Position numbers and translations under genes: made by a program. Positions 34,701-47,160 of a stretch of DNA of 64,000 nt are shown one piece after another (position 1 is the stretch's first letter; the number at the start of each line of letters is the position of its first letter). Source of the stretch: Chromobotia macracanthus (Eukaryota > Chordata > Actinopteri > Cypriniformes > Botiidae); assembly GCA_036877525.1 (NCBI GenBank), contig JAZGTH010000032.1, positions 2,818,001-2,882,000 of the forward strand, in the 5' to 3' direction. The notes under the pieces were generated by a model that was not told where the DNA came from, searched no databases, and saw nothing but the letters and a program-made list of their open reading frames with translations.

Positions 34701-37700
34701 TTGTCTTATAAAAAGTCTTATAAAAGACTTATCATAATCATCATGAGAACATGAAAATGTTTTATAAATCTTTCAATTTGCTAAACAATAACATTCTAAG
34801 TAATCTAAATTACTATAAAAAATATAATTATATAATCTTGATGTGCGCCTAATCTGTTGGTTTAAATAAACTAAACCTAATTTGGTGTATTATAGCATCC
34901 ATCAATCACAAAACTTCTCTGTAGGCTCCTCCTCTTTTCAATAGATGAACTGAAATCTGCTGCCATCTTCAATTAAATGCGTTTTACACAGATCAGTATT
35001 AGTCAACCTTTGAAGGACTTTCTGGAGGCTTTTTAGGGGTAAAGTATAACAAAATGGGATGAAATAATAATAGAGACTATAATCTCTGTTAAAGTTTTTC
35101 TTTATATTGTTCTTTAATGTGTCTACTTGAACCAATTAAAACTATTTCAATTTAATGCAAATTGAAGAGTACTCAGCTCTTTTTAATGCATTTAAAACTC
35201 CACAGAACTGCACAGATTTTTCTAAAAATTCAGTGCAGAAATAGCAGATTCCATCTGGCCCTGGCAATGATAGCCGTAAAAACATGCATAAATGCATACT
35301 CCACTGGGAAAACTAAACAATCCAGGCACCTTTAGAATACTGTACGTTTTTCAATGTACTATGACTTAGTACACACTAATCCTAATGTTCCATATTATTA
35401 CATATCTATAGGATACAAACTAAAATACAGCCACTCTCTGATCAAAGGCCTGTAACCTCTAACCCATAACTTCAAACCAGTCACCTGTGGGATTTTATCA
35501 CAGATCAGCTGGCTGTGTGCATTGCTGTTTGTCTGTTAGCTTTAAAACAACTGGTTGTAGTTGTTTGTGTGCATGGAAAAGAGAATACGAGCAAATACAC
35601 AAACATCACACAGCAATACACACATTTTACAAGCAAGCCAAAATGCTTAAATGTAAAACATGTACATTTAATATCTGTAAACATGACCGAACAGGTCTTA
35701 CAGTTCTTACATTTGTTTTGACAGTTAACATTTGTTTTGTTTCCTTATTGACAGTAAGGGTTACTTTTTTCTTTAGGATTACATAATTTACTGATAGTGT
35801 TAGGTTAGGTTGAATCCCAAGAAGAAACCTTTTATTTTAGCCCAAAATCAAAAGACAACTAGGAATTTGTATTTTGCCTACAACCAAGATAAACCACTTC
35901 AAGTAAGATTTTTGTTATTGTGACATTATTTTTCTGACAATTAAGCATATTTCACTCATCCCAAATTATTAAATCTTAATGCAGTAATGGAAAAATAAAC
36001 CAAACACAATATTAAGAATAAATTATTTATTAAAGCACAAATTTAAAAAAATATCAAATACTACCATGATCTACACTTTGATTTGTGCAGAGAGATTTTT
36101 TAAGAGATTTTTTTCACATTACAGTTATGAGAACTGAGGGACCTTCAATTTAAATGGTGATGTAAGAAAAACAATCCAGATTCCAGACATATTTTGACAG
36201 TTTTCATGAGATTCACCCAATCACAAAGGTTTTAACTCCAGACTTATGATACTTTAACAGCGTTGACTTGATTGAAGAGTTTTGTTAAAGTCTGCTTCTA
36301 ACTTTGTCATTAAAAATCAGTCTCTTATATTTTAAGACTTTCATTAAAAAAAAACCCAACACGAAATGAACTTTCGTTCTGACTCCAATACACGTGTGTA
36401 TGTGTTCACTCAGTATGTCTAGACACTCAGAGCTCTGGGTAATGAGGGCAACCACTTCTGTTTATTCAGGCCAGTTACAGCAAAGTATGTGGAAGATCTG
36501 TGTACAGTGTGTACAGTATGAACTCAGAATGTCAGATGTCTAATCTCAAGGTTAACCTCATAACATAACTGAATTTTACATATCCCTAAACTCAGACAGG
36601 GTAAACATAGTTCAGAATTCAAAACTGTGATTACTTTCTGCTGATTTGTTGCCTTATTAAAACATGTTCCTTATTGTCTGTTGTTTCTGGTTCATTCCAA
36701 AAGCCCAAATTCTGATTTTGTAGACTCATAATGATGTACGACTGTAAACATAATGACAGCCTTAGTCATCATACTGATTTACATTTTAGACAACAGAAGG
36801 TCACATTATCTAAACTGATAATTATACAAGGCTTCAAAATGTCATTCTGTAAAGGAATTAAAACGGCACGTTTTTTGGTTGTAGGCCTAAATTAAGCTGT
36901 GCATTCATACTTGAAAAATTTAGCATCATAGGGTGTCTTAATCAAGTGCAAAGTGATAAAGTGGTATGCAAAAATGTCTTCCATATTAATTTGTTGCCTG
37001 ACTAGCTGCAAACAAGACAATCACAAGACACTGTCTGCATCCCAATTCTCAAACTGTCCTGAACAGTAAAAATTAGGGTACGTCCATTGCAAATCTTAGC
37101 ATATTAAAAGCAGCAGGCCAAAGCTGACTAAATGGCGTAGTATTGTGGATTTTCTAAGTTTGTATCTGTATTTGCAAAGTATGCACCTGTCCATGCATTT
37201 TAGGCTAATATTTCCCACAACCCCTTGCACTAGAGAAGAATACAACAGAAAAAATGATTATGACAAGTTTGTAACTACAACATTTCAGAGTGACGAGGTA
37301 TGGAAGGCAAAATTGTACATATATAATATGTGAATATAAATGCAAATTAAAGTACGTAAACAACCAATCACGAATACAATAAGGAACCTAATTAAGACAA
37401 GAGCAAGAATTCTCCTTCATTAATCTTAAAGTTCACTGATTTTGTTGGGTATCTCCACCCACAGTGAAATGTTATTGGTTCAAACTGCTTTACATAGCTG
37501 ATTGGCTATGATTATCACTTCACATTCTGATTTCAGTAACAGCCATGAATTCTTAACAGTTTGACAATAAAAGTTTTATGTCTGCTTAAGACACACTACT
37601 TATGTTTGCTTGAGAAGAGGTAATTTTATATCCATGTTCAACAGAAATGTTATTGTTTACCAGTAATAAAATCCCTTGTGGCTCTTCAGTAGACAAAAGA

Positions 37701-38256
37701 CCTCTGTGATGTGGAGGTGAACCACTTTCTCATGTCAGTCCAAGAGCATATTATAACAAATATTTGTCTTCTGCCTGAAAAATGCTTTCATTTTCTCCAC
37801 CCACAGTGTGTGTGTTGTGGGGGTGGGGTAGTGTATAGACCCCTGTCTTGTACAGGGCCCCCTGACTCACCCAGACACACAGCGTCTAGACCATATTCAT
37901 GATCCATCTGTCTGAGAGAACGCTACACTACGGCCACGGCCATTAGAATTGAAATATTTTTGTCTCACACCCACCATCCCCCCACCTTCCGTCTGTACGT
38001 CTCTCGTTTTACCTCCTCTCCATCTCTCTCGCTTGTCTTTTTCTCAACGCAAAATCAGCACTCCTCGGTCTCTGAAAATTCAATCACTGCACACAGGTGT
38101 CTCTAAAAGAGCAGCCAGCCGCAGACGCTTTCATTAACATGCGGCCCAGACTGCTAAATATTTTAAGTGCAGCGCTTGGATTTATTCCATCTGTAAAGAG
38201 CCCTTGTTCAGCAGACAGCAGGGAAATAAATGGGGAAAAGCATATTAAATAAACTA

Positions 38257-38260
<4 letters not shown>

Positions 38261-38296
<36 letters not shown>
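38261..38296. repeat. (AG)18 microsatellite
   Basis: A perfect 36-bp AG array, 0.97 kb downstream (in transcript sense) of the LDLa exon. Confidence 0.97.
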
Positions 38297-38298
<2 letters not shown>

Positions 38299-39265
38299 AC
38301 AGAAACAGGTAGGAAACAGAGACAACCAATAAAAGCTGAAGTTTAAAAATTGTTTTCTTGTTAGTTCTAGAAAAGTTTGTGAAACAAGAGCCTGGGCCGC
38401 ATCAAAGGCCCTTGTAAATCATCCTCCACCTTTCCACATAATCAGTCCTCTGTTACGCCTTCTCACAGACATGCTGCTGCTTATTGGACAGGGATCTGTG
38501 AACATCTGTGTGAACTGGTCCTCAGAGACAACCATTGACCTGACTGACTATTATACTGTATAACCAGTATGCTTACAACCATAGAATATTATACATCTTG
38601 AATTCAAAGTCTTTTTCAAATTTAAGGCCTGCTTAAACCTCTGATATCAGACATATTGCAATATATTACTTTTGAAATGCAGTTCCCAGTCTGTTGTACC
38701 GATGTGCAGACTGTTAGCAAAGGATAATGAAACAACAAAGATGTAACCTTCAACAACAACCAATGCAATACTGCTGCAGACAGAATCAATTGAACGTCAA
38801 GAGATATACAGTACTCAGCTTGGAAAGTGAACAGATAAAGCGTTAAATATGATGACTGCCAGAATACTCTTTAAAAAAATGATAAAATCTTACTGTAAGA
38901 CCCATGTCTGAAGCCATAGTGAAATCGCCCTTACTGTATAAGCACAACTGTGATTGCACATCAATTCAGTATTAAACATGTATAACAGCATACCTGCCAA
39001 GTGTTGTTTCTGGCCTTATTGTGGTTAAATCACACAATCTCTCATGGCTTACTGCTCTTTCACTCATAGCACTGGGAAGTCTGATTCATTTTGGCGAGTC
39101 AAAATTAGTTTGGACAGGTTCAAAACTGATTTAACAAAAGATTTACTGACACAATTTCAAAGCATCTTCACCAACACTGCTACAATATCTTTACACTATC
39201 CCTATATCATGCGTCACTGCAGGCGGATGTGTGGCACTGAGACAGAAGTGGGTTGATGCACTCAC

Positions 39266-39403
39266 ACTGGATGGTGTCTGGAGGTGGAGGCACAGCAGCG
39301 GGACAGTGTTCCTCATCACTGTTGTCACCACATTCATTCAGTCGATTGCAAATCAGCGAGAGAAGTTTCAGACATCTGCCATTGGTGCAGTGGAACTTGC
39401 ACT
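39266..39403 (-). CDS. LDLRAD4: LDLRAD4, LDL-receptor class A exon
   Basis: This 138-nt exon encodes one LDLa module: ECKFHCTNGRCLKLLSLICN and RLNECGDNSDEEHC, with all six cysteines and the acidic Ca-binding end (DxSDE), then a Pro-rich linker AAVPPPPDTIQ. The acceptor is TCTGACAACAG and the donor T|GTGAGT. Both ends are phase 1; the final T plus CT of the transmembrane exon gives Ser, so DTIQ-SELEF continues exactly as in the alternative isoform. The spacing of cysteines matches human LDLRAD4. The first residue (Glu) needs one G from an upstream exon, which was not found. The LDLa isoform should place the module outside the cell or in the endosome lumen. Confidence 0.93.
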
Positions 39404-40200
39404 CTGTTGTCAGATAAAGAGAAAAATGATTTGTCAAGAATAGGATTATGAAGAAGACGTCACTGTGATACAACTGAAGGCATTACATACCAGACAGATC
39501 AAATAAATAAGCACATGCAGGTTGTTGCAGTTGCGCCATGTGCAGGAAAAATAACAATTACAACATTGGGTGGAGTGTTACGATAACCATATTTCAAAAC
39601 CATTGAAGCATGTGAAATATTTCTATGGTGTTTTTCCTCTACTAGTCTCAGCCTCAGACAACACACCCATGGACAGTTCATAGACTGTCTGATGGACATT
39701 GCACACAGTGCAATGGCAGATGGCCAAATCGCAAGCTCCAAAATGACTGGTTGGCCTCCATTTCATCCGCTTTATTTTCTGAATTACAGTTAAGAAATAA
39801 TTGTTACTATAACTTTTGAGTAAATACAAATTCTGATCCAAGTCTTTATAAATTTTCCACTATTCTTTGTGTAATCTGTAAAACAGTTAAACAGACTACC
39901 CTGTTATTATTTGCAATGAGCTGCTTGTTTGATGCAGACAGGATTATTATTGTGACATCACTGATTTCAAAATTAGCCATCCCCACAACTGCATGAAAAA
40001 AATTAAACAGTGGCTGGCTCTTTTACAGTACATGTCATTCAGGTGACCTTTTCCTGTTTAAGTGGGTGTTTATGGCCAGAATAAGTGAACCAGGCTTTAT
40101 AATAAGGTCAGCAATGAAAAGTCTGGCTACATAAGTGTAATCATCCTTCTGTTTCAAGCCGTTTTTCCACTTTTACTGATCAGTATAAGGAAAACATAAA

Positions 40201-40290
40201 ATGCAAGCCAGATCTGAACTAGCATTGCCGGCCTTAAACACAACATATCAATGTGACAGAGCATGTGTGCTAACCACTAGGTCATGATTA
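40201..40290 (-). mobile_element. tRNA-derived SINE-like or tRNA pseudogene
   Basis: On the - strand an A-box-like TAGTGGTTAGC (40279-40269) is followed about 50 bases later by a B-box-like GTTCAGATCTGGC (40219-40207), the internal promoter layout of a tRNA. The acceptor stem does not pair, so this is a tRNA-derived repeat rather than a working tRNA gene. Confidence 0.5.
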
Positions 40291-40866
40291 AGACAAGCGA
40301 TTACTTTAGTGCTAGACTTGATTGATTCTTGGTGATGATTAAATATACAATACAAAAGGTCAAGTCACTCAGTGATGACAGAACCTTATTTTTTTTTCTA
40401 AACTGTTCCTTTACGAATTAGATAAACATTACTGTAAAAAAATCGAAATGTTTTTGTATTCTTAAAGCCATCCTAATCTCCTCCACCTAAAATAACAAGA
40501 GGAGTTGCTAGTTTTTAATGCAACTGAACCCACAAAAATCTCTATAATGGGAATGAGGCATAAAAGAAGTCAGAAGTGTTTTGACTGCATTTTACCAGTC
40601 TGTAATCTACCCGCACCCTGTATCTGATGATGTGAGACCTGATGCCACACCCAATGACATAATACTCCACCATATTACATTCACTTCAGAGCCACTATAA
40701 CGGGCAGGATTTCTGTGAGCTTGTATCAGGCTGTTTGTTGGCTGCTGTCTTGTCTGTGGCTGTAATCACAGATTTGATCACTAGCAGGGGAAATGAGACA
40801 CCATGTTTGAGACACCAGTCTCTACACAACGACCAAACAATCTCAAACATACTCTGATGTCTGGCT

Positions 40867-41018
40867 GGGGACAGACAACTATCTGTCTGTCCCCACATTT
40901 TCAGATCATCCCGAAATTGAATGACACGCCTGTCTGTCAGCTTGGGACAACTATCTGTCTGTCCCAAGCTGACAGACAGGCGTGTTATTCAATTTCGGGA
41001 TGATCTGAAAACGTGGGG
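40867..41018. repeat. Large near-perfect palindrome with an adjoining small hairpin
   Basis: Bases 40891-40949 and 40960-41018 are reverse complements over 59 positions with only two mismatches, around a 10-base spacer. A perfect 11-bp-arm hairpin (GGGGACAGACA...TGTCTGTCCCC) occupies 40867-40894 and shares four bases with the left arm. GACAACTATCTGTCTGTCCC occurs twice, 72 bases apart. A 10-bp inverted pair (ATGTTTGAGA / TCTCAAACAT) lies just to the left at 40803-40850. No protein or known RNA family is recognised. Confidence 0.93.
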
Positions 41019-41107
41019 AACACTCTGAACCATTACTATGAACCATATTTTTACATTTTCTGAAGACAATGTGAGTGGTTCTTGCCATGATAAAATCATT
41101 ACCACAA

Positions 41108-41160
41108 TGCTAGGGTGTTTGGGTGGTTGCAGTTTTTAGGTTGTTCTGAGTAGTGGTTAG
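41108..41160 (+). repeat. GCTAGGGTGTTTGGGTGGTT-type repeat fragment
   Basis: Two partial units (TAGGGTGTTTGGGTGGTTGC and TAGGTTGTTCTGAGTAGTGG). Related to fragments at 12371 and 31071. Confidence 0.4.
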
Positions 41161-41640
41161 TTTTAGCATCAGTGGGCTGTACATACACTCTGACATGTTG
41201 AGTGATGGCCCTTGCGTGCAGGTGATAAGTCCAGTTTAAGTTGTTTCCCTATTCTACCCCCTTTTATCACTTACAAATTTGTTTTAGCAGCAGGCAGCAT
41301 GCTCGGCATGTTCACTGATTGATGTATATTCACAACCAAATGGAAAGCTCATATTATGATACCTGTCATCCATCATGCTAAATGACTAAATGGCACACAG
41401 ATTCACAAAAAGTGCATACCGTTTCAGTAGGCTGTCTGGATGCTTCCCTTCTCATAAACCACTGAGATGATATGAACCTTTGCATGCAATTACAGTCATT
41501 TCTGATGCACATCCATTTCTTCAAATGGTTCTAATGTGTTGTAGTTATCATCACTAATTAGTTATACTAATACACATCTTATAATGAATAATAACATTTG
41601 CAATAATAATATGTATTCTGTATTCTGTGTCATAATGTTC

Positions 41641-41708
41641 CTGTTTTCTTTGTTTTTCTTTTCGATATATGTAAAGCACTATATAAATAAAACTAAACTG
41701 AACTGAAA
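41641..41708 (-). mobile_element. Fragment of the common fish retroelement 3' tail (reverse)
   Basis: The + strand ATGTAAAGCACTATATAAAT followed by AAAACTAAACTGAACTGAA is the reverse complement of the TTCAGTTCAGTTT...ATATAGTGCTTTACAT repeat also seen, in the other orientation, at 6345. Confidence 0.5.
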
Positions 41709-44570
41709 GCACATGAGAACATTTCAAGAAAAAAAATAAGCAAAAAAACCTTGAAATTTCAAGAGTATGTAATGTACCAGTAACTAGATTTCCTAAACGT
41801 TTATTCTAAACACAAAGTCTAAAGTAATTTCCATAAAAGCATTGTACATATAGCTCGATAATAGCTTGTCTATTATCGTAGTATCATCTATTTCAGATGT
41901 AGCAGTCCCTAAACAGCATGTAAAAGCAAAAACTGTGCTTGTTTGCATTACATAGCAGACAGTCGTCTTCTGTCTAAATGAGCAGTTATTAGCCAGAATA
42001 AGCTGTAATATGGAGAAGACTTTATGCTGCAAGTCAAAAGTCTGGCTAAGTAAGACTAGGTGGTTGTACATTGGAACAGAGCCCACCCCAAGGCTCTGTT
42101 ATAATCTGGCTTCTAGATATGTCTGGGGTCCCTACCACAATTTAAGTCTATATGGGTTTTTTTGCTAATTCAAATTACAAGCTAATCGATCCTTTAGACA
42201 AGAAATATCACAGCCCTTCTAAACAATATACACAATTTGATGTATCATTCATGTCTCTGCAGTACAAGTTACAGGTCAAAATTCAATACTATAAGTTACA
42301 GGTTGTTGTAAAATCACTAGTATAAGCCACAAACATGATGTAGCAGTGCTACTGAAATGCAGTACTCCAGCACTCTCTCTCTGTCTTTCCCTGGTCTGGT
42401 GCTCTCCATGTCATCGGCTGCCCAGCACACAATTGCCTGCCATTCTCATGACTCATCCGGCCCCGATAAGACCTAAACCACCCTAAGTGTTTGGGTTTCT
42501 CTTTCCCAGCCCTGCTGTTGATGTCATCTGCCATCCACTTCCCTTTAGCAGACAACAAGGCCATTTGTGAGTGGCTGGCTGGCTGGGGGACATTATGGAT
42601 GGATGGTGGTGAGAAAATCTGTGTCTCTGTGTCTACATTTACCCTTCACCTAGATTTTATGGCCCACTAGCAAGTTCAGGCCAAGTGCATCAGCTGGTTC
42701 ACAACTGTGGTTTGTTAACTTTTGTATCTTAATTTTTCCTTTGCACAGTTATATTCTTATATTGCTCATTCTGAGTTTCTTTTCTTGGATTCCTGCTATT
42801 GGGTCAAGCAGACAGGTAGCCCCTCCCCAAACTCACACCATTGGTTGAGCTAATGCTGCAATGTTCAAACTATATGTTCATACACTATATGTTATATGTT
42901 CAAGCTATACACCTTTACATTACCTTTAAAACATAAAAAAAGACTAAAACCAAAATACAATCAGACACACATATGTTGTATTGTTTCTTTGTGGTCAAGT
43001 TGTAAATAAGCTGAGACTGGTTGTTGAGCTACACAAGGCTTGTGTATCTCCTCCAAGGCTGCGAAATGAGTTTTGTTCCTAATACCTTTAATGTTATTTG
43101 GACGACATCTCCCACACATCATGCTATATCTTTTGTCACTTTCAACACTCCCCTCCCTGTCTTTCCCCTTCAGTCGCTGTCTGTCACCGCCTCCAGGTCT
43201 TGGCTCCTTTATTAAGAAGAGAAAATAAGAGCGAAAAAGCCTGCGAAAATTTCTGCGCCAAATTTTTCAGCACATTGAGGGGGAGCGGTGTGTGTGTGTC
43301 ATGGTGAGAAGAAAATGACCTCCATCGGCTAAGCTCAGATAATTAAACGTGTACATAGCAGAAGTGAGTCAAGAAGTGCGAGATGGAGCAGCCATTGCAA
43401 TATGTTCTCACTTTATTAATATTTTTGAGCAAAATGTAAACCAGACAAGGGCTGGGCGTCATACTAGATACAGCCAGTGTGATCAGCTTTTTTAAACTGT
43501 AAAAAAATCCCTCACTCTAATCTTTGAAAACTATTAATCTAATTTCATCAAGCCTCTGAATCATTTGAAATGCTTAGTGTTAAGTGTGCGTGTGGGAATA
43601 TTTAAACAGGTCAGCCCACTGCCTCAGCTCAAACCTAAAAACAAGCACAGCTAACCACAGTTTAACCTTGCTACTATCGATTGAGCTTCTCTCCTGACCT
43701 GTTTGTTTAGTAGCGCCGTATTCCCCGTCATTCAGCCTACGGTAAACTCCCCCGACCTTTTCCAAACCTCCCTACGCAAACCTGTGTGTCATGCGCTTGC
43801 TAAATGACGAGAATCGATTTGGAAGCTGTCCACACTCAAAACGCCTCTGCCATGAAACACCAACACGATTCCCACTCTATGAAGAATATATGTGTGTGTG
43901 TGTGCGTGGGTTTACTTAACCATATACTGGGGACAAATTTGTACCCAAAGGCAGCAAAACCTGATAAATCTGAACAAAACGTCCTTTTGGGGGCATCTTC
44001 ATTTGTGAAAACAATAGTAAAAATAGTAAAGAAGTTTTTTTCAGATTTTTTTCAGAAGAAAAATTTTCAGAAGTTTTCTATTTGGATTAGGGTGTAGGTT
44101 ACGGATAGGTTTAATTGTTTTTAATTACCCCATTTAGATAAGTGATAAACGTGCATGTGTAAAATGAAAGTGAAGTGTGTAAGTGAAGTGTGTGAGAGAG
44201 CACAAGCTTCAAAACTGAGAAGCATTGGTTTCTGTTGCTAAGCGAAACCATGAGCAAATTAAATCAAACTATGTTAAACACAAAAATCATGAGCAGTATA
44301 CATTTCTTTAATTGAGATTAACATAAATTGATATTAAATAAAACGTGGGCTGACTGAACAAAGCCAGAGACATATAGCAACCAAGATATTTAAATTGTCA
44401 TTTATAACAATTATCTAAGTTCTCCTTTATTGTTCTTTATACCTCTCTCTCAAACATTTTAACATACTAAACAATGTTAACTTCTATATTTTAGTCTATA
44501 AACTAAAATACAAAAGTTATCATTCTATAAATTCATATCTATTAAAGCCTAAAATCTCGAAATTAAACTC

Positions 44571-44770
44571 AAGGAACAGTTCAATATAAAATGATAATTC
44601 TTTCATCATTTACCCTCATATTGTTCCCAACTTTTGTGACCTTCTTGCAGCGAATGGAGTATGGAAGAGATGTTTTGAATAATGGCTGAGCAACTCTATT
44701 CCACACAACATAAGTGGAAAGGAATGAGGCTGTCAGGTTCCAAAAAAACAAACATAGACCATACAACTTT
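44571..44770 (+). mobile_element. GGRACAGTTCA dispersed repeat, copy 2
   Basis: AAGGAACAGTTCAATATAAA is followed by TTTACCCTCATATTGTTCCC and a diverged remainder (TGGAAGAGATGTTTTGAATA, AACATAAGTGGAAAGGAATG) in the order known for this fish repeat. Confidence 0.6.
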
Positions 44771-45748
44771 GTGCTATATTTCAAGCCTTCTAAAATCATA
44801 CTGTTGCCTTACATAAGGAACATGTTTAGTTTGTTATTTGCTGATATTAACCTCTGTTGTAGCTATCAGATTTTATTAACTTTCAAGCATGCTACATGTG
44901 AATGCATGCCCCTTTAAGGTTGAGATTTTCAGTGTGTAATTAAATACCTTTCAGATGGTTTTCTCAGGAAGCTTTACAATACTTGTAATGTAAATATATA
45001 AAGAAAGAGCATGGCTGAGATTCCAGAGTTATACTGATCTGGAATGGAAGCATCCAGAAATATGACAGTAATTTTCTTTATGGGTAAGCCATTAATTTAG
45101 GTTTCTAGCTCTTGTAACATCTCTCTGTGTTTGCCAGTTTAGGGCGTTTCATTCTGTTGTTTTTATTTTGATTGACAGGTTGCTTGGGATCTTGGGCCAG
45201 CGCTCTTTCCCCTCAGCTGGATGGCCCGTCACATGTTTTTGAACAGAATGTTCTGGTTTTTCATTTCTCTCCATGATGAATAAAAAAGCAGAACATTGTG
45301 GCCCCAGCTCGGCTTGGGGGCCATCCAGTTGTTAAAACAATATCCTCTACCTCAGGTCTCTCAGGAATCTTTGAATGTATGAGTCCAAATTCCATTCCAA
45401 GTTCAAATTCCACATCTGATATTAAAAAACTGGATAATGGAGTATTTTCAGAGTCAGCATTTGGCTAGCCCCATGCAAAGATGCAAGTTTCACTTCCTGA
45501 AAACTTTTTTACTTTGTTGAAACATAAGTCCGGATAACTTGATAGGGAATAAACTAAATGATGTATTTTCAAGTGTTAAAGATACATGTAGTTCCAACCA
45601 ATTTTTTTGTTGTTTACTAGTTTACTATTACAACTTCATACTGAAGTTTCTGCAGGTACGCCTATCTGAAATGGTGGTCTTGGCTCACTTTCTTCCCTAA
45701 CAAGATGAGACACGAAAAAATAAACAACTTAGTCATTTGTATTATAGG

Positions 45749-45835
45749 TCTGTAGTGTCAGTCTAGTGGTACATTTTATGTTTTGCCTGTAAGAAGACCA
45801 GGGTTCAGATCCCCAGCTAATTTCAGGTTTCAGAT
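45749..45835 (+). mobile_element. tRNA-like SINE fragment
   Basis: An A-box-like AGTCTAGTGGTACA and a B-box-like GGGTTCAGATCCCC are spaced as in a tRNA. Acceptor-stem pairing is absent. A nonfunctional tRNA-derived repeat is the best reading. Confidence 0.5.
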
Positions 45836-46137
45836 CTCTACCTTACATGCATTTTTAAACCATTTTACCATACATGCATAAATTAAACCATTAATTGCCA
45901 TGCAGTTTTTCTTGTCTTTAAACTGATACAAATCAATTGTATTGACCAAACTGATGTTTTAACCCTTAAAACTTTGAGGGAGAACATGCCCGTTGTTTTC
46001 ATGAGGATGACACGTCAACATGGATTCTGCACATTGATTGTCACATTGAGTATTTGTGGCTAATGCTTTACTTAGTCTGCTATTTGAAAGTGTGTGATAA
46101 TAGTGTTCTAATGATATAAAAGTAATAGTATTCCACA

Positions 46138-46179
46138 GGTCATGTGATATCAGCATAGTGACCCCATAAGGGGGCAACA
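46138..46179. repeat. Dispersed element copy B (GGTCATGTGAT...AAGGGGGCAACA)
   Basis: Second copy of the element at 6131-6174. Shared blocks are GGTCATGTGAT, AGCATAG and AGGGGGC. Confidence 0.5.
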
Positions 46180-46394
46180 GGCCTTACTGTATGTAGAATA
46201 AAACAGCATTTCCCAGGCCACTGATATGACTGGGGTCTCACGCAAGTGTACATTACAGTAAACATTCGTCAAAAGTACTACTACTTATTTCTAGAAACAA
46301 GAAACAAGTGAAAAAACTAGTTATTGTTATAATATAGTTATTGTTATATTGTTCATCCTGTCCCTAGCATCAGAACTATTTCTACTCTGACATA

Positions 46395-46455
46395 TACATG
46401 AGAGTCAGACATATAACCCAAAGGTTGTAGGTCTGATTCCCTCATACATTGACAA
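46395..46455 (+). mobile_element. Short tRNA-derived SINE-like fragment
   Basis: ACCCAAAGGTTGTAGGTCTG followed by ATTCCCTCA resembles the AAGGTTGTGGGTTCGATTCCC end of the common fish tRNA-derived SINE, here with a damaged B box. Confidence 0.4.
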
Positions 46456-46540
46456 GTACGGCATTTTCATTTTTATTATAAGTGTAGTTTTGTAGACAAG
46501 GCTTGTTAGAGCTTATAACAAAATGTTAAATGCTCTCTTA

Positions 46541-47035
46541 GGCTGTGTTTACATTGGCACAAAACATTAGATTTTTTACTCACATCTGACACAGATCGGA
46601 ATTTGTTTTTTTGAAAATTGGAATCCAGTGTTTTGGTATCCAATCTGAGACACTTTTAAATGTGGATTTAAATCACATACTGTTCCACGAACATCAACAT
46701 TTTGCAAATGTACCAAACCTGGCTGCAATGCCAGCGCAAAATAAAGAGCATTAAAGCCAAATATAAGGAGGCTATAAGGATATATGGAGTTGTCGTGTCA
46801 CGGGTGTACTTTTGCTAATTCGGCAAAAGTCGGCAAAAGTCCATCCATAATTTGAGGGTCAATCATGGCGCTCATATTAGTAAATGACTGGAATCTTTTT
46901 GGCCAGGAGATTAAGGTTACAGGAGATTAACACATGCATCGGATACGAGGCACAAGTATAAACAGGCAGGACAAAATATTGGATATGGACTTAAGATCGG
47001 ATCTGAGCATTAAGACTTGCAGTGTAAACACAGCC
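46541..47035. mobile_element. Putative MITE with GGCTGTGTTTACA ends
   Basis: GGCTGTGTTTACATTGG at the left end and the reverse complement of GGCTGTGTTTACACTGC at the right end enclose about 495 bp with no transposase. Paired motifs recur inside (ACACAGATCGGA and AGATCGGATCTGAG). No clear target-site duplication was found, so superfamily is undecided (hAT- or Harbinger-like). Confidence 0.5.
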
Positions 47036-47160
47036 ATGTTTGTTAAAGTGACTTTATTATTTACTTTACTACATTCACTACAAGTGACTCTTACCTGTGT
47101 TGTTATTCGTGGCTGGGTAGTCAGCAGCCTGCATACTGCTCTTGCAGTAATGCTTTTGAC

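Larger units (their letters stand above)
25680..39265 (-). other. LDLRAD4 intron downstream of the LDLa exon
   Basis: For the LDLa isoform this is part of one intron running to the transmembrane exon. Its lower end is the alternative promoter. It contains GA and CA arrays, a CTCF-like site, a Tc1/mariner relic, a copy of the GGGACAGTTCACCC repeat and a GA array at 38.26 kb. No further exon could be supported. Confidence 0.75.

Noticed and set aside
40201..40290. Functional tRNA gene
   Set aside because: A and B boxes are present but the acceptor stem and cloverleaf do not form, so it is annotated as a SINE-like fragment.
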